Shown here: piece after piece, positions 11,621-23,342 of the stretch
Layout: every line of letters begins with the position of its first letter
Numbering within the stretch: the first letter of the stretch is position 1
Source: Onchidella celtica
Taxonomy: Eukaryota; Mollusca; Gastropoda; Systellommatophora; Onchidiidae
NCBI GenBank assembly: GCA_963931925.1
Contig: OZ007570.1
Coordinates: 1,306,001-1,370,000, forward strand
Length of the DNA stretch: 64,000 nucleotides
Reading direction: 5' to 3'
Made by a program: the position numbers and the translations under genes
Notes under the pieces: model-generated
Seen by the model: only the letters and a program-made list of their open reading frames with translations
Told to the model about the DNA's origin: nothing
The model's database searches: none

Positions 11621-13023
11621 GCAGGGATTCTGAGACCTGGGACGGAGGGTCACAAGCGATTGAGATTTTGTGGTAATAACGGCCAGAGGAAAGGTGAGGG
11701 TCAGCCCTGGGGACCGTGGCCGTGGCGTGCTGCTACGCTATGGAATGACAACTAAAAAAACTATGGTGATGCCGGCGGCTCCAGCTTCAACCGGTTTGAG
11801 TTTGAGTTTGGGTTTAACGGCGCGTCGGCACGCTAACGGCCACTTTGCGCCTTCAAGCATTCAGGAATTACGTTCATATGAAGAAAACTTTAAAAAAAAA
11901 AGGAATGGGTGAACTGGTACATAAATGGCAATCTTGAGACTTTGTCCACGATTTAACTCAACAGGAAAACCAGACAACGCCCCTGGATACAGTGTAAGAG
12001 ATACAAAATATTATTACTCCACGTCCTCCCCCGATCACTGATACACAAAGAAAACACTATCACCCAATACAACATTCGTGAAAGATTACAACTGACGCCG
12101 ATTTGCTCAGAGTCACGTGATGACCATTGTGGACTTCGTATCCCCACCCCGAGTTGTGTCTGACTGACTCAGAGTGGATGTCGCACTGCAAGGTCAAGAG
12201 TTATGCACTTCCCAAATCAACTAACTACCATACTACTGTCTATTAGATTTCGAGCTATGGGATGACACATGCACGGTGTCTGCGCACGAGCAATCACGCA
12301 CGTTCACCTCGCGTGGTGAAAACAAAAGCCAATTCAGTTTGCCAGATGTTGCAGGTAATCCTTTCCGCACAGAGACAAATAACACACTGAAATATTTCAG
12401 ACATTCCTGGTTTGTTTGTTGTTGTTGTTGTTGTTGTTTTTTCTGGCCTTTGCATCATACAGTATTTAACAAAGATCACAGTCTGCATGATTGACATTAA
12501 ATTTAACATGTAAAAATACAAAGTAAACTAAAAATTAAGGCAAGGGACTTTTGGCCGTCACCCCCACGTGGCGGTGTCATATTTGATGAAGTTAGATTTA
12601 AGTGTAACAAGTTTTAAATATCGATATTGATCTCTACAATGTTTTCCTCTGTCTTGTCTCTTTTGAGTTGCCCATTTGAGTTTCGTAACCTCCTTGCATT
12701 TTGTTTTGACTCACTGTGAAAAATAATGTTCTATTAGTATTATGCGGTATATTACTTGTAATTTTATTTCAGTTCAACAGCTGTACCTTCACGCTAGCCA
12801 ATACAGTTTTATGGTATAGACACAAGATCTGGACAGTAGGCAATATAGAGCAGGGCGCATGTTAAAGCTGTTCTCCAACTCACGCTACATTCCCAGAATC
12901 GTACTCAAACGCGTTTTCAAATCGTGATTTACAGTGAGCGATCTTGTCACTGCTCGACAGTTGCCAAAATTTTTTTTTAAAAGTGTGATAACGTACGTCA
13001 CACAGTTAAGCCGAGTGTTTGTG
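11621..13023. other. unassigned DNA
   Basis: No gene or repeat family recognised. A (TTG)n tract lies at about 12411-12440. Confidence 0.4.
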
Positions 13024-13315
13024 TATGCGGAAATGGACACGGCAACGGATACGTCAAAACCCCGTCAAGTAGTGAAATAGAAAGAATTTTTTCCTGCGTT
13101 CAAGAATGCCGATTCCACACACATCGAAACACTCTTTCTTTTTACTATAAAAACTACAGAAAAACTGTGGGGTCGAATTGTATTATTTCTTACACGAGGT
13201 TTTGCTACGTAACTTTTTCTTTTCGCCAAATTTCAACTTTCTTTTTACAGCTTGATGGATTTTTGACCTTTCCGTTTCAGTTTCTGAACACATGAAAACG
13301 CAGCTTTAGCTGGGA
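13024..13315 (+). repeat. dispersed repeat, copy 1
   Basis: The part starting TGCGGAAATGGACACGG and running to AAACACTCTTTCTTTTTAC matches the reverse complement of 57077-57225 with substitutions. The right end (CATGAAAACGCAGCTTTAG) is an inverted version of the outer end of the other copy, suggesting TIRs. It also contains one of three copies of the CTTCGCTAC-like block. No coding capacity. Confidence 0.55.
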
Positions 13316-14196
13316 CACTCAAAGGCGATCACATCCAGCTCAATCCAAACACTAGTGCTAGATACGGTTCCAGTGCTGTCGTAATGCAAGTACCATGCAC
13401 GTCTGGTATACGCACAAAGTGATAGCGAAAGCCCCCGGGGTCAAGTTCAAGAAATGTCAATCTGTCATAATCCCTGTCACTTATCGGCAAATGAACGTCA
13501 CCCGAGTACGGTGATTTTGACACGATGATAACCAAGTGACCACGTGCAATGCAGTTCACAGAACTGCCGACAGATCAGATACAATGCACTATAGTACACA
13601 GAGTTGGAGATACGGTATGAACTTTGGGCTTTCCGTCACTTTTCGACAAACTTGAAAAACAGTTCACAAAATTTATACACGATAAACAACACAAAGAAGG
13701 TGTGTGAAAATTCTGTGCCCGGTATTGTCTCAGTCAAATTCTGACAATATCACACACATTCACCTGCCATAGAGAGCATGACCATCAACATAATTATAAT
13801 CAGCACTGTTTGTGGAAATTTAATTTTTCAAAAATAAACGAAATTCCCCGGTAAAATAATATATAAGTACCTTCTCCAAATTGAGGTTTTGCGATGTTCT
13901 TCACCGATGGCGCCTGTTTGTTCTATTCCTGCTGTTGTGCTTAGCTTGTTTGTCCTCTACACTGTTTTAAGAATACAGTACAATCTGAGAAGAAAGGCGT
14001 ATTCAGTAAGATCCGTTTACCATTGAAATCCGAATGCTAGTGATCCCCTTTCTGAGCTATCATACTGGATCTTTAAGGCGGGTTCAAGATGTCAAGGACA
14101 TCATGAAACATCTTCAATCCCAACCCAAACTACCCTCAGTTACAATCCTCTGCAAGTTTGTAAGAAAATGTGTGTGTGTGTGCCCTCTATAATGTA
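13316..14196. other. unassigned DNA
   Basis: No gene or repeat recognised. Short open frames only. Confidence 0.4.
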
Positions 14197-14656
14197 CTAG
14201 CCGACCCGCGCAAGATAAATCTTGCAAATTGTCCATGTACTAAGCGCAACCGTATATCTAGATCTAGGCTACATTAAAACGGCATTTGGATTCCATGCTA
14301 TGACTAATAGAACTTACTGTTACACCACAATTTCACACAGAATTATTTTATTTAATTACCCGTTCTACGAACGGTTTCGTTTCTTGGTGAGGAACCAAAC
14401 TTCCGCGTTCAGTCGACGCGTCAAAATGGTATCATTCTTCCGGTTCACTCAAAATGGTGAATTAAAATAGAATGACCGAAAAAATATATTTTGATAAATT
14501 CGGGGACAGGAGTTTTCCTATGTTTTAGGTGACGAAAACCTGGGTATGTAGATACTGTCGACGTCTGTAAAATTTGAAGCGTGTGGGCTAAGTATTAACG
14601 GAGGAGTAGGCTAACATAGCCTCCAAAGTTCACTTTTATAATAATAAAGATTACGT
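14197..14656 (+). repeat. dispersed element with ACTAGCCGACCCGCG head, copy 1
   Basis: Starts TACTAGCCGACCCGCGCAAG followed by ATAAATCTTGC, and ends near TATAATAATAAAGATTA. The head and an internal block (GTTACACCACAATTTC) recur on the minus strand at 26993-27429. Length is about 460 bases with no coding capacity; class not assigned. Confidence 0.55.
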
Positions 14657-15051
14657 GACTCCACTCAGCACATCATGACACAGATTAATACCGGCCACCA
14701 GTACAATGACTTTAATGGCTTCAATAGAGTGCCTCAAGTATTGTGGCTTGTGGGGTGTCAAGTTTAGACAAGACTTAAAAATAATACTGCTGGCATGCCA
14801 CCCCCGCCCCGTCACACTCTGGGACAATCCTTAGCTTGTTGTTCACCGGGTGGGGAAAAGGGAAGGGGTGGTTTAAATAACAGCAAAGTTGGTAGTGCTG
14901 CTACGATCGTTTCCAGTGCAGACATTGTGGGCATGTAATACTTGAAATATATAATATCAGCAAGGGCTACTGTATACAGTAGTCCTTGAATATCAGTTAT
15001 CAGTTATTGTAATGGGACCATCTTATTATAAAAAAAAAATAGCGGCGGGAG
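14657..15051. other. unassigned DNA
   Basis: Nothing recognisable apart from a short near-palindrome at about 14968-14988. Confidence 0.4.
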
Positions 15052-15272
15052 TAATTCATTGTGGTGCAATTTCGCCTCTTTTTTTGCTCGACGCTACAGC
15101 CTAAATGACAGTTTCAAAAATTATAAAATTAATTTTCTAAAGTGTCAACTAACCCAGTTCAATCGCTTTTGTATCGACTGACTGTGTTGATTCAAGTTTC
15201 AGGTATTTTTAAATAAAAGTTGTAAAAATGTAAAATATAATGATCTTTGTTTTGGCTCCCTGTAGCAAGTCC
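15052..15272 (-). repeat. left half of dispersed repeat split by an RTE
   Basis: Reverse complement of the 3' half of the repeat at 2515-2945. Homology stops exactly at the target-site duplication of the RTE at 15285-19687 and resumes at 19688. Confidence 0.8.
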
Positions 15273-15284
15273 ACCACACCGGAA
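15273..15284. repeat. target-site duplication, left
   Basis: ACCACACCGGAA, identical to 19688-19699. It marks the left edge of the RTE insertion. Confidence 0.85.
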
Positions 15285-15292
15285 CCTTGAAC

Positions 15293-16995
15293 CTAGGCGT
15301 TGTCCCTCCACTGCAGGATGTAGCCCTCTGACAATGCCTTCCATTTGCTTCGATCTTGCGCACTCCTTGTCCAGGTCGCACCCTCTGTTCTTGTGATGTC
15401 GTCTCTCCATCGTCCTACTGGCCGTCCTCGTGATCTTCTCCCCGTCCTCGGTCTCCACTCTGTGCATCTTTTTGTCCATCTGTTATCTTGTGTCCTGGCT
15501 AGGTGTCCTGCCCATCTCCATTTTAATCTGAGAGCCATTTTCACCAAGTCCGTAACATGTGTTTGTTTTCGTATTTCCGTGTGTGGTACTTTGTCTTGTA
15601 GCTTTATGTTTAGCATTTTTCTTTCCATTGCTCTTTGGGTGGTTCTTAGTTTCGTGGTGATCTGTCTTGACATGGTCCATGTCTGGCATCCATATGTGAT
15701 CGTGGGGATTACGCATTGGTTGAACACTTTTCTCTTGAGGGATATTGGTATGTCTTTATTTTGGAAAATTTCTCTGTACCTTCCAAAGCAGCTCCATCCT
15801 GCTCTTACTCTTGCACTCACTTCACAGCTTGTTTGATTTTCCATTTGAATTGTTTGGCCAAGGTATTTGTATTGGTTTACTCTTTCAATTACTTTATTTT
15901 CCACTTTTATATCTTCATCTGTTTCATAATTTGTCATATATTTCGTTTTGTCTTTGTGTATCTTCAGTCCGATATTTTTACTGTGTTTGTTTAGTATGTT
16001 CAGGTTCTTCTCCATTTGCTTTGTGTCTCCCGTGCACAGCACCACATCGTCTGCGAACCTAAGGTCTTTCAGCTGTTCTCCATCAATATTTATTCCAAGT
16101 TCCAGACCTGATGATTTGAAGATTTCTTCTATTGCTGCTGTAAATAGTTTAGGTGATATTGGATCTCCCTGTCTCACTCCTCTTTCTACGTTGAATGTTT
16201 CTGACACGTGGTTGTCTATGTGTACTCTGGCTTTGGCGTCTTTGTATATGTTTTCCAGCAATTTCACATAAGTCTCTTGCTTATTGATTTTTCTTAGAGC
16301 TTCGGTGATGGCAAAATGTTCAATAGAGTCGAAGGCTTTCTCATAATCGATGAAACCTACACACAGTTTTATGTTATATTCTTGACATTTCTCGATTGTT
16401 TGTCTGAGGGCCTGTAGGTGGTCTGTTGTTGAGTATCTTTTTCTGAATCCCGCCTGTTCTCTTGGTTGGTTCTCGTCCAGTTGTTTTTCCATTCTGTTTT
16501 GCAATGCTCTTGTAAATAGCTTGTATGTGTGGGCCAGCAAGCTTATTGGTCTGTAATTTTTTATGTCTCTTCTGTCCCCTTTTTTAAACAGTATTATTAT
16601 TTTTGCCTCTTTCCAGACGTCTGGGATGGTGTGCGTCCTCAGGATTTCATTGAATGCTTGTGTGATGTATTTGATGGTATCTTTCCCTCCCGCCATGATT
16701 ACGTCACTGGTGATTCCATCGTTTCCTGGGGCCTTTCCGGTTTTCATCTTTTTCAGGGCATCCTCTATCTCATCCTCCAGGAAGGGTGGTACTTGTTCTG
16801 TGTCTTGACTTGTCCTTGTAATGGTCTCTGTTTGATCCACAGTTCTTTCATAAAGTGTTTTGTAGAAATCTGCACATATGCTGAGTATTTCTTGTCTATC
16901 TGTTGTCGATTCTCCATTTGGTTTGAGCATGCATGATATTTTCTTCATATTTCCTTGCTTGTACATTTCTTTTGGTCCTTTGCCCTTTTCAGTTA
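15293..16995 (-). CDS. outer RTE: reverse transcriptase part
   Basis: The C-terminal two thirds of the outer RTE polyprotein. Visible motifs in order: KAPGNDGITSDVI, FKKGDRRDIKNYRPISLL, QAGFRKRYSTTDHLQALR, DYEKAFDSIEH, GVRQGDPISPKLF, LRFADDVVLCTG (catalytic FADD), NQYKYLGQTI and the C-terminal RTE block RLKWRWAGHLAR. The frame is open without interruption to the stop at 15293. The apparent N-terminus upstream of 16995 (a run of Met codons) is not native: it is the ATG-repeat tail of the nested element. The native start is the ATG at 19416, upstream of the insertion, so this part cannot now be made as one protein with its endonuclease. Confidence 0.85.
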
Positions 16996-18168
16996 TCATC
17001 ATCATCATCATTGCCTTTCTCACCCTGGATCAGGGTATAGGCCACCAACAAACACTTTCCATCCCTCTCTATCATGGGCCAGCCTCTTTACATTATTCCA
17101 AGTCTTTCCGCTTCGTTGCACATCATTTTCTCTGGCTCTTCTCCACGTTCCGCGCGGCCTTCCTCTTGATCTCTTGCCCTGGGGATTCCAATCCAATACC
17201 TTCTTCGCGATGCTGTTTCCTGGCCTCCTGAGAGTGTGGCCGATCCATCTCCATCGCCTCCTACCAATTTCCTCTCTGACTGGGCTCTGTCTTGTTCTTT
17301 TCCAAACAATTTCATTGCTGACCTTGTCTGTCCATCTGATCTTAAGTAGCTTCCTCAAACATCTGTTGATGAAAACTTGGATTCTCTTTATGCAGGCCTG
17401 GGACGCATTCCAAGTCTCACATCCATACAACAGGACTGACTTCACGTTCGAGTTGAATATCCTCAGCTTTGTTTTTAGAGATATATCCTTGGTTCTCCAA
17501 ATCTTGCTTAAGGACGTGAAAGCTGCCTGTGCCTTTCCAATTCGTGCTTTGACTTCTGCCTCTGTTCCTCCCTTATTGTCAATGATACTACCAAGATAGC
17601 AGAAGGACTCTACATCTTCCAGTGGTTGATCTCCTACTTTGACTTGTTCGCTTGGGGGTGCAACAATTTTTAGGACCTTCGACTTCGCAGGATGTATCCT
17701 CAATCCAATAGATTCTGAAATTTTGTTTAGAGCTGTAGTATTTGCTTGCATCTGGTCGTGTGTGTGCGACAATAGTGCCAAGTCATCTGCAAAATCTAGA
17801 TCGTCCAGCTGTGTCCATGGGGTCCATTGTATGCCATTTCTTCCTCCATTGGTGGCTTCTTTCATAAGCCAATCGATCACCAGAATAAACAGAAATGGGG
17901 ACAGCAAACAACCCTGCCTAACACCAGTCTTGATATCAAAGCTGTCAGTAAGCTCACCATCGTGTACGACTCTGCAACTTGTCCCCTCATACATGCTCTT
18001 GATAAGATTCACCATCTTCTCTGGGATTCCATAATGTCTCAATATTCTCCACAGCGTTTCTCTATCGATGCTATCAAAGGCCTTCTCGTAGTCAAGGAAG
18101 TTCACTATCAGTTGGGAGTTCCACTCTAGCGACTGCTCTACTATAATTCTCAGCGTCACTGTTTTATT
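16996..18168 (-). mobile_element. nested, 5'-truncated RTE of a second family
   Basis: Inserted into the linker between endonuclease and RT of the outer element, in the same orientation. It starts within the RT (about LRIIVEQSLEW) and ends with a stop at 17020-17022, a 3' UTR of about 8 bases and a (ATG)n tail, typical of RTE 3' ends. Its RT sequence differs throughout from that of the outer element. A target-site duplication was not resolved, and the outer element seems to lack a few linker codons at the junction. Confidence 0.8.
17020..18168 (-). CDS. nested RTE: partial reverse transcriptase
   Basis: Encodes the palm and C-terminal part of an RTE reverse transcriptase: DYEKAFDSIDRETLW, KTGVRQGCLLSPFLF, LDDLDFADDLALLS (FADD present), SFCYLGSIIDNKGGT, LLYGCETW, RRRWRWIGHTLRRP and a C-terminus ending VGGLYPDPG. 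The fingers region before DYEKAF is missing. It is fused in frame to the upstream endonuclease of the host element, giving a 798-residue chimeric frame from 19416 that should be read as two genes, not one. Confidence 0.85.
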   Translation of the reverse strand, partial: NKTVTLRIIVEQSLEWNSQLIVNFLDYEKAFDSIDRETLWRILRHYGIPEKMVNLIKSMYEGTSCRVVHDGELTDSFDIKTGVRQGCLLSPFLFILVIDWLMKEATNGGRNGIQWTPWTQLDDLDFADDLALLSHTHDQMQANTTALNKISESIGLRIHPAKSKVLKIVAPPSEQVKVGDQPLEDVESFCYLGSIIDNKGGTEAEVKARIGKAQAAFTSLSKIWRTKDISLKTKLRIFNSNVKSVLLYGCETWNASQACIKRIQVFINRCLRKLLKIRWTDKVSNEIVWKRTRQSPVREEIGRRRWRWIGHTLRRPGNSIAKKVLDWNPQGKRSRGRPRGTWRRARENDVQRSGKTWNNVKRLAHDREGWKVFVGGLYPDPG

Positions 18169-19416
18169 GAGCTCTGTGTATTCTATCCGTTCTCTCTCAG
18201 TCTTGTTATCTTTTTTATGTATTTCCTTCCTCTTTTTATCCATCTGCTCAATTTTGATGTCCTCGGGTGATGGTTCTTTCTTTGCATTTTCCCTCTTCGC
18301 TTGTAATTTTTCTGCCTTTTCTGTAAGGATTTTATTGAGTGTTTCTATTGACGGTTTTTCTTCTTGTAGAGCGTGGAATCTGTTTTTCAGTTCAAGTTGG
18401 AATTCTTCCTTATGTCTTTCCAGGTATTCTCTGTCTGCTTTAAAAGGCTTTTGCCTTTGTATTCTCTTGAGCCTCATCAGCCTTTTGTTGATCCTTATTT
18501 TCATTCTTACCATTCTGTGATCGTTTCCGATATCAACATTCGTGATGACCTCGCAGTTGGTGACTATACTTTTGTCGGATGTTAGGATAAAATCAATCTG
18601 ATTTCTAGTGTGGCCATCAGGACTTTCCCAAGTCCAATATCTGTTCTTTGCTTTTTGAAACAATGAATTTGTTATGTGGAAATTTTGTTCTTCTACAAAG
18701 TTTATGAGTTTCTCCTCTTTGATTTCTTTCTCCAATCCCGAAGACGCCCACTCCTCTGATGTTGTCTTCCTTGCTTTTAATTCCAATTTTTGCATTGAGA
18801 TGGATGGATGGTGGTCCAAGTCTCCCGTGATAATGGTGTAGTAGCTGGATTTGCGGTCGATGACTTTCTCCAGATTCTCATAGAATTTCTCTATCTCTTC
18901 GTCTTCGTAATCTGATGTTGGTGCATACACATGTATTATCTGGAGTGATTTTTTCCCCATTTTGATTTTACATGAAATTATCCTCTCTGTGTGTTTTTCA
19001 AATCCTTCTATATAGTCTCTGAAATTCTTGTGCACTAGAAAAGCAATTCCTTTTGCATTTGGTGTTTCTTCTGTTTTTCCTTTCTCATATAACCACATGC
19101 CTCCTGGTAGTTGTGTTAATCCTTCTCCTGATCTTTTCGTCTCGCTTAGGCCTATTATGTTCCATTTCACTTTTTCTAATTCTTGTAATAGGGTGGTGAC
19201 ATCTGTGTCTGTCCTCAACGTTCTTGTGTTGTATGTGGCTATGTTGATGGTGGTGTTGGTGATGTTGCTCGTCCCTCTGTCGGCTGCACAACTCCGAGAT
19301 CGGTTTGGTTGTGTCGCGTCATACGAACTCCTGTTCGAGTTGGAGCAGCATTCCTTCTTCAACGTGAGCCCGTTTTGGCCTTGGGCTTTGCGGCCTTTCT
19401 TTGTGTTGTCTTTCAT
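18169..19416 (-). CDS. outer RTE: apurinic endonuclease part
   Basis: N-terminal part of the outer RTE polyprotein, starting at the ATG at 19416. Motifs: INIATYNTRTLR, IIGLSETKRSGEG, IQIIHVYAPTSDYEDEE-like segment, ITGDLDHHP, NRYWTWESPDGHTRNQIDF and VDIGNDHRMVRMKI. These are the exonuclease III-like endonuclease blocks that nick the target DNA. The usual GDFN block reads GDLD here, so the metal-site region may be altered. The sequence continues into a basic linker (TERERIEYTELNKTV) where the nested RTE interrupts it. Confidence 0.85.
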
Positions 19417-19687
19417 TGTCAGGCGTTAGGCCTACCATCGACGCGCTGGCCTACGACGTGTTGTCGACGGGTTTTTCGTTCGAGGCTCCTTCCTGTAGCC
19501 TTGATCGTAGTGACCTAGCCCTCAAGGCAGAGGGGGTCTGTGGATGGCCGTTGTCCCTCCTGGGATCATCCGCCCTTTGACAGGTCTTATTTTTAATCCT
19601 GCGGGGTACCACTACCCTCCTCACCAAGAAACTTGGTGGGGGTGCCGGTTTAGTCGCCGACAATCCGACTCCCTCCTCCTTCTCATG

Positions 19688-19699
19688 ACCACACCGGAA
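19688..19699. repeat. target-site duplication, right
   Basis: ACCACACCGGAA, identical to 15273-15284. Confidence 0.85.
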
Positions 19700-19898
19700 A
19701 CGATGTATTAATACGCGTTCAATTTGGTGCACGCAATTTCCCTGTCAGAAATGAGTGCGTAGTGCTCTGGTGCGCATGAAATCTGTAGTAAGGCTGTAGA
19801 ATATGGGAAGCTTTCTAGACCTAAGAGAGAGAAAGACAGAACGATGGGTTCACAGGTTTATCCCGGGTAATGCCGGGAACTTCATCTAGTTATTTGAA
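19700..19898 (-). repeat. right half of dispersed repeat split by an RTE
   Basis: Reverse complement of the 5' half of the repeat at 2515-2945, ending at the palindromic TATCCCGGGTAATGCCGGGA motif near 19860-19880 followed by ATCTAGTTA. Confidence 0.8.
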
Positions 19899-22800
19899 AA
19901 GAATAAAACAGATTCAAACGCGTACGTTGACAGCGGTCGTATTGCCCAGACTACACTGTGTACTTGACGTTTGTGTTGCACACCGAAACTGAACAACTCA
20001 ACTGTTTGCATTGTGATGTGTAGTTTCATTCTGGTTTTTCCGTGTTGGGTTACCCGCAGTATATGATTACTTTCACTATAGAATTGCCAAGAATATTAAG
20101 TTACCGTTGAGCGTTATTTGCTGACACCAGCGTCAAGTGTACTTTTGTGTCCGAGAGCGCAGGCATCATCCTTGCATAAATCCATACGTTTTAGCTTGAT
20201 TGTGAAACTGCCACATACAGCAATAGGCTACATTTGTGTTTCTTGATGACAAATAAACTCTAGCATTAGTGACAAAATGATTTAACAATTAAAAGCGACG
20301 CGCAGAGATGCAAATGGACTGAATTTTACGCCCTCACTTTCGCAAAATTAAAGTATACCGATTTGCATATTATTCTATGATGAACCTACGGCTGTAAATT
20401 ACTACAGAGGTGGCCGTCTGTATGTTTCACTCAACTTAGCCATCTTTTCAGTAACTGCTGCTTATTTTCATTAATCAAACTACTGCCAGGGAAGAATTGA
20501 AGTGGTTAGTTATTACTATTATAATATGCTTCAATCCACCTGGACTTGAACAACGGACAGTGCAGTTGGGCATAAAGATCAGCGTGTGCAAAGACCTTGG
20601 ACCCAGAACTGTTGATGTTAGGGTGAGTCGAGTTGAAAGTGCTTAAGTTTTCAGTCCAACCATGCACTAAAGCCCTTTGTTTAGCTCAGTTTCACACTTT
20701 TAGCTTTTTGTGACTTGGACCCGATTTGGAATCACTAAGCTCTTTCATGAATAACAGTATCTTGCTGAGGTTTTTTTTTATTAATCTGCAATTATAATCT
20801 TAGAACTTGAAAATTTGGAGTTTTGTATTGACTTGGAAACCCGGACAAAGTGAATACATTTCTGGAAAGCTTCTCCACTAGAGCTTGCCGCCAAGTGTTG
20901 ATCGGTGGGACATTCAACTCGCTGACAACTGGAGGAAGGTTAACTGTGACCAAGTTTCAAAGCTCCTGTCCTAGCCACCCTTGACAGTGTATTTGTAGCA
21001 TTCTTAAAAGAACAAGAAAGAAAGATAGTAAGGAAGTAAGCATGAAAGAAAGAAAGAAACAAGCAAACAAACAAAAGAAAAGTAACAAAAATACATTCAT
21101 TATCTAGATTAACATTTGAATTCACTGCGCATTGTGTGAGTACAGGCGTACGCCCCCAGCCCCTTTTCTTAAAAAAAAATTTTTTTTAATCAGAAATCTT
21201 CATCTTACCTGACACAACAAGCCTGGACAGTGATCAAGCACTGCCATTCTCAATCAACAACGTACCAATAAAACTCCAGACCTTTCTTTGCCATGTGTTA
21301 AAAGTCGATCGTGACACTTTCTTGTGACCGCGTTAACACAGGCGACACGCGCCCATTGCCCTGTTTATGCTGACAAATCAGGTCACGGTGACAGTGTGAC
21401 GGCCAAGCTATCACTGTATCAGGTCACTGGCTGTCAGGCGTCTTAGGACTCCCAAGGCCAAATTTTTAATATCAAAAGAAAATCCGACGGCGGATAACTT
21501 CAGACTGTACAAGTACACCAGCACTTATACCACCCCACCCCCTCTCCTTTTTCCTTCCTCATCTCTCAGCTCCCAAACGTGTAGTGTCTGCCTTCAGCGA
21601 AATCGGCCTCTGCTCCCAGAACTAAATTTGAAAATGTGCTACGCTCAGACTAGTCAGACGCAGTAATGTGGGTGTTAGATCATTAGCTGAAACATTACGA
21701 TCAATGTAACATTTTCGGGGTCACTTCGTTTACTTATTACCATCCAGGTATTTAATTATACACAATTGTATTTACCATAATTATAAAAAGGAGTGATAAT
21801 TTGTCTGTGGCTATTTGGTCGAATCCCCTCCTCCCCCCCCCCCCCCCCTCTCCTGACTCATGTGAATGTATAACCATGGGCATGCCATTTCTTCACCACA
21901 GGCGCGTGTTCATCGAAACAAACAGGAAATTAAAAAAAAAAATTTACAGAAATACCCTCGTTCTATGACCAGCCATTGTTAAAACTATTCCATGCGCGTG
22001 CTACGGATTCTTATTCACTAATTAGAGACAAAAGTTTTCCCATTACAGCCAATCAACCTAAGATGCACTTACTACTATTAAGAACTTTTCTTCGTGTGGT
22101 GACCTAGAAACTACACGGAATTTATCCAGTCTTCAATTTGTTCACACGAACCCTTCACATTGTTTAAAAAGGTGACCTACTTGATATCCATCCTTCAATT
22201 TATCACCACGAGCGACAGTCATTCCTTCTGAGTGACTGGACCAAGGTGATCCACAAACTGCCCAGGACCAGGAGTTATGTACATCCTTTCATTTATCATG
22301 ACTACAAAATTAATTGTCCGTCCAAGTCCTTCAGCCTGAATACATCATGTGACCCAGAAACAACCATTTACAACCTTCAATTACCATCACTAGAAGAACT
22401 GATCATCCCTTCAGCCTGACTGAATCAAAGTGACCACCCACCCACCCACGCACACACACACATACATATATTTTTATCCTCCTATTTATCACCATTCTCC
22501 GGCGTTGTCGTTTCTTTTTGCTTTTAATTTTAACTTTCAAGACGTAATTGATCACTGTCTAGTTCTTCAGCCCGAGGGCTCAATGGGTCAGGGCAACCTG
22601 GAAAACAACATACAAAATATCGCATTTACCTGGCCCTGTCTATCTGGGACTGTCCATGTCATTCGGTCAGATCAATATTAGATATTCTCACTGATCTAGG
22701 TACATGTATTTTCCTTTCATAGCTCTGTCATCAAACACTTTAATATATAACAAACACCACTAGATTCGATAAATCATTCCAAAACTGCACAGATTTTGCC

Positions 22801-23321
22801 CATCCATCAATCTTCCATTGACCCAAAACAGTTCAGATTCACAAAATGTCACTGAGGCAGGAAATCGCTGTTGACGTCATTCTAAGGTCGCCCTGAACTC
22901 CGTCCTGTAGCACTGGTCGATAGCGGACATGTCTGGGGTTGAACCGTGAGCTGATTTCATTTCACATGTCTTATTGCTTTATCAGATTAGCTTTTTTCCC
23001 CTTGGTTTCTGTCAGCGTTTAAACACTGGCAAGGCAGTTAGAGCAAGGCAGAGTGTGACATACAGGCATGACGTCAGTTCCGGTGACTAAGGGACAAAAT
23101 GGCCACATGTTCGATGTTCACGCTCTCTCTAGTCTCCGCCTGTATGTCCACCTTGTCATTTGTCAGTCAATATATTGAATTACACGTGCGAGTGCAATAC
23201 TCAACTCATCTGTACACTCATTTATTCATCGTGGAGGAGGGGGTGGGGGAGGGGGTGGGGAAGGGGGCACATTTCCAGTTGATATTGCAGCATAGCGTCT
23301 TGTTATGTGTGTATCTGTATT

Positions 23322-23342
23322 TCTCTCTCTCTCTCTCTCTCC
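23322..23342. repeat. (CT)n microsatellite
   Basis: About 21 bases of CT repeat. Confidence 0.9.

Larger units (their letters stand above)
15285..19687 (-). mobile_element. RTE-type non-LTR retrotransposon with a nested second RTE
   Basis: The element lies on the minus strand between two copies of ACCACACCGGAA and interrupts a repeat whose uninterrupted copy is at 2515-2945. It carries an endonuclease (5' part, 18169-19416) and a reverse transcriptase (3' part, 15293-16995) that belong together but are separated by a second, 5'-truncated RTE at 16996-18168. The 3' UTR after the RT stop is only about 8 bases, typical of RTE elements, with no poly-A. About 270 bases of 5' leader precede the first ATG. 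Confidence 0.85.

Noticed and set aside
17020..19416. A single intact 798-residue LINE protein
   Set aside because: The endonuclease and RT parts belong to two different RTE elements joined by a nested insertion.
21805..21830. B-box-like GGTCGAATCCC
   Set aside because: No A box at the right distance and no cloverleaf; probably chance next to a C run.
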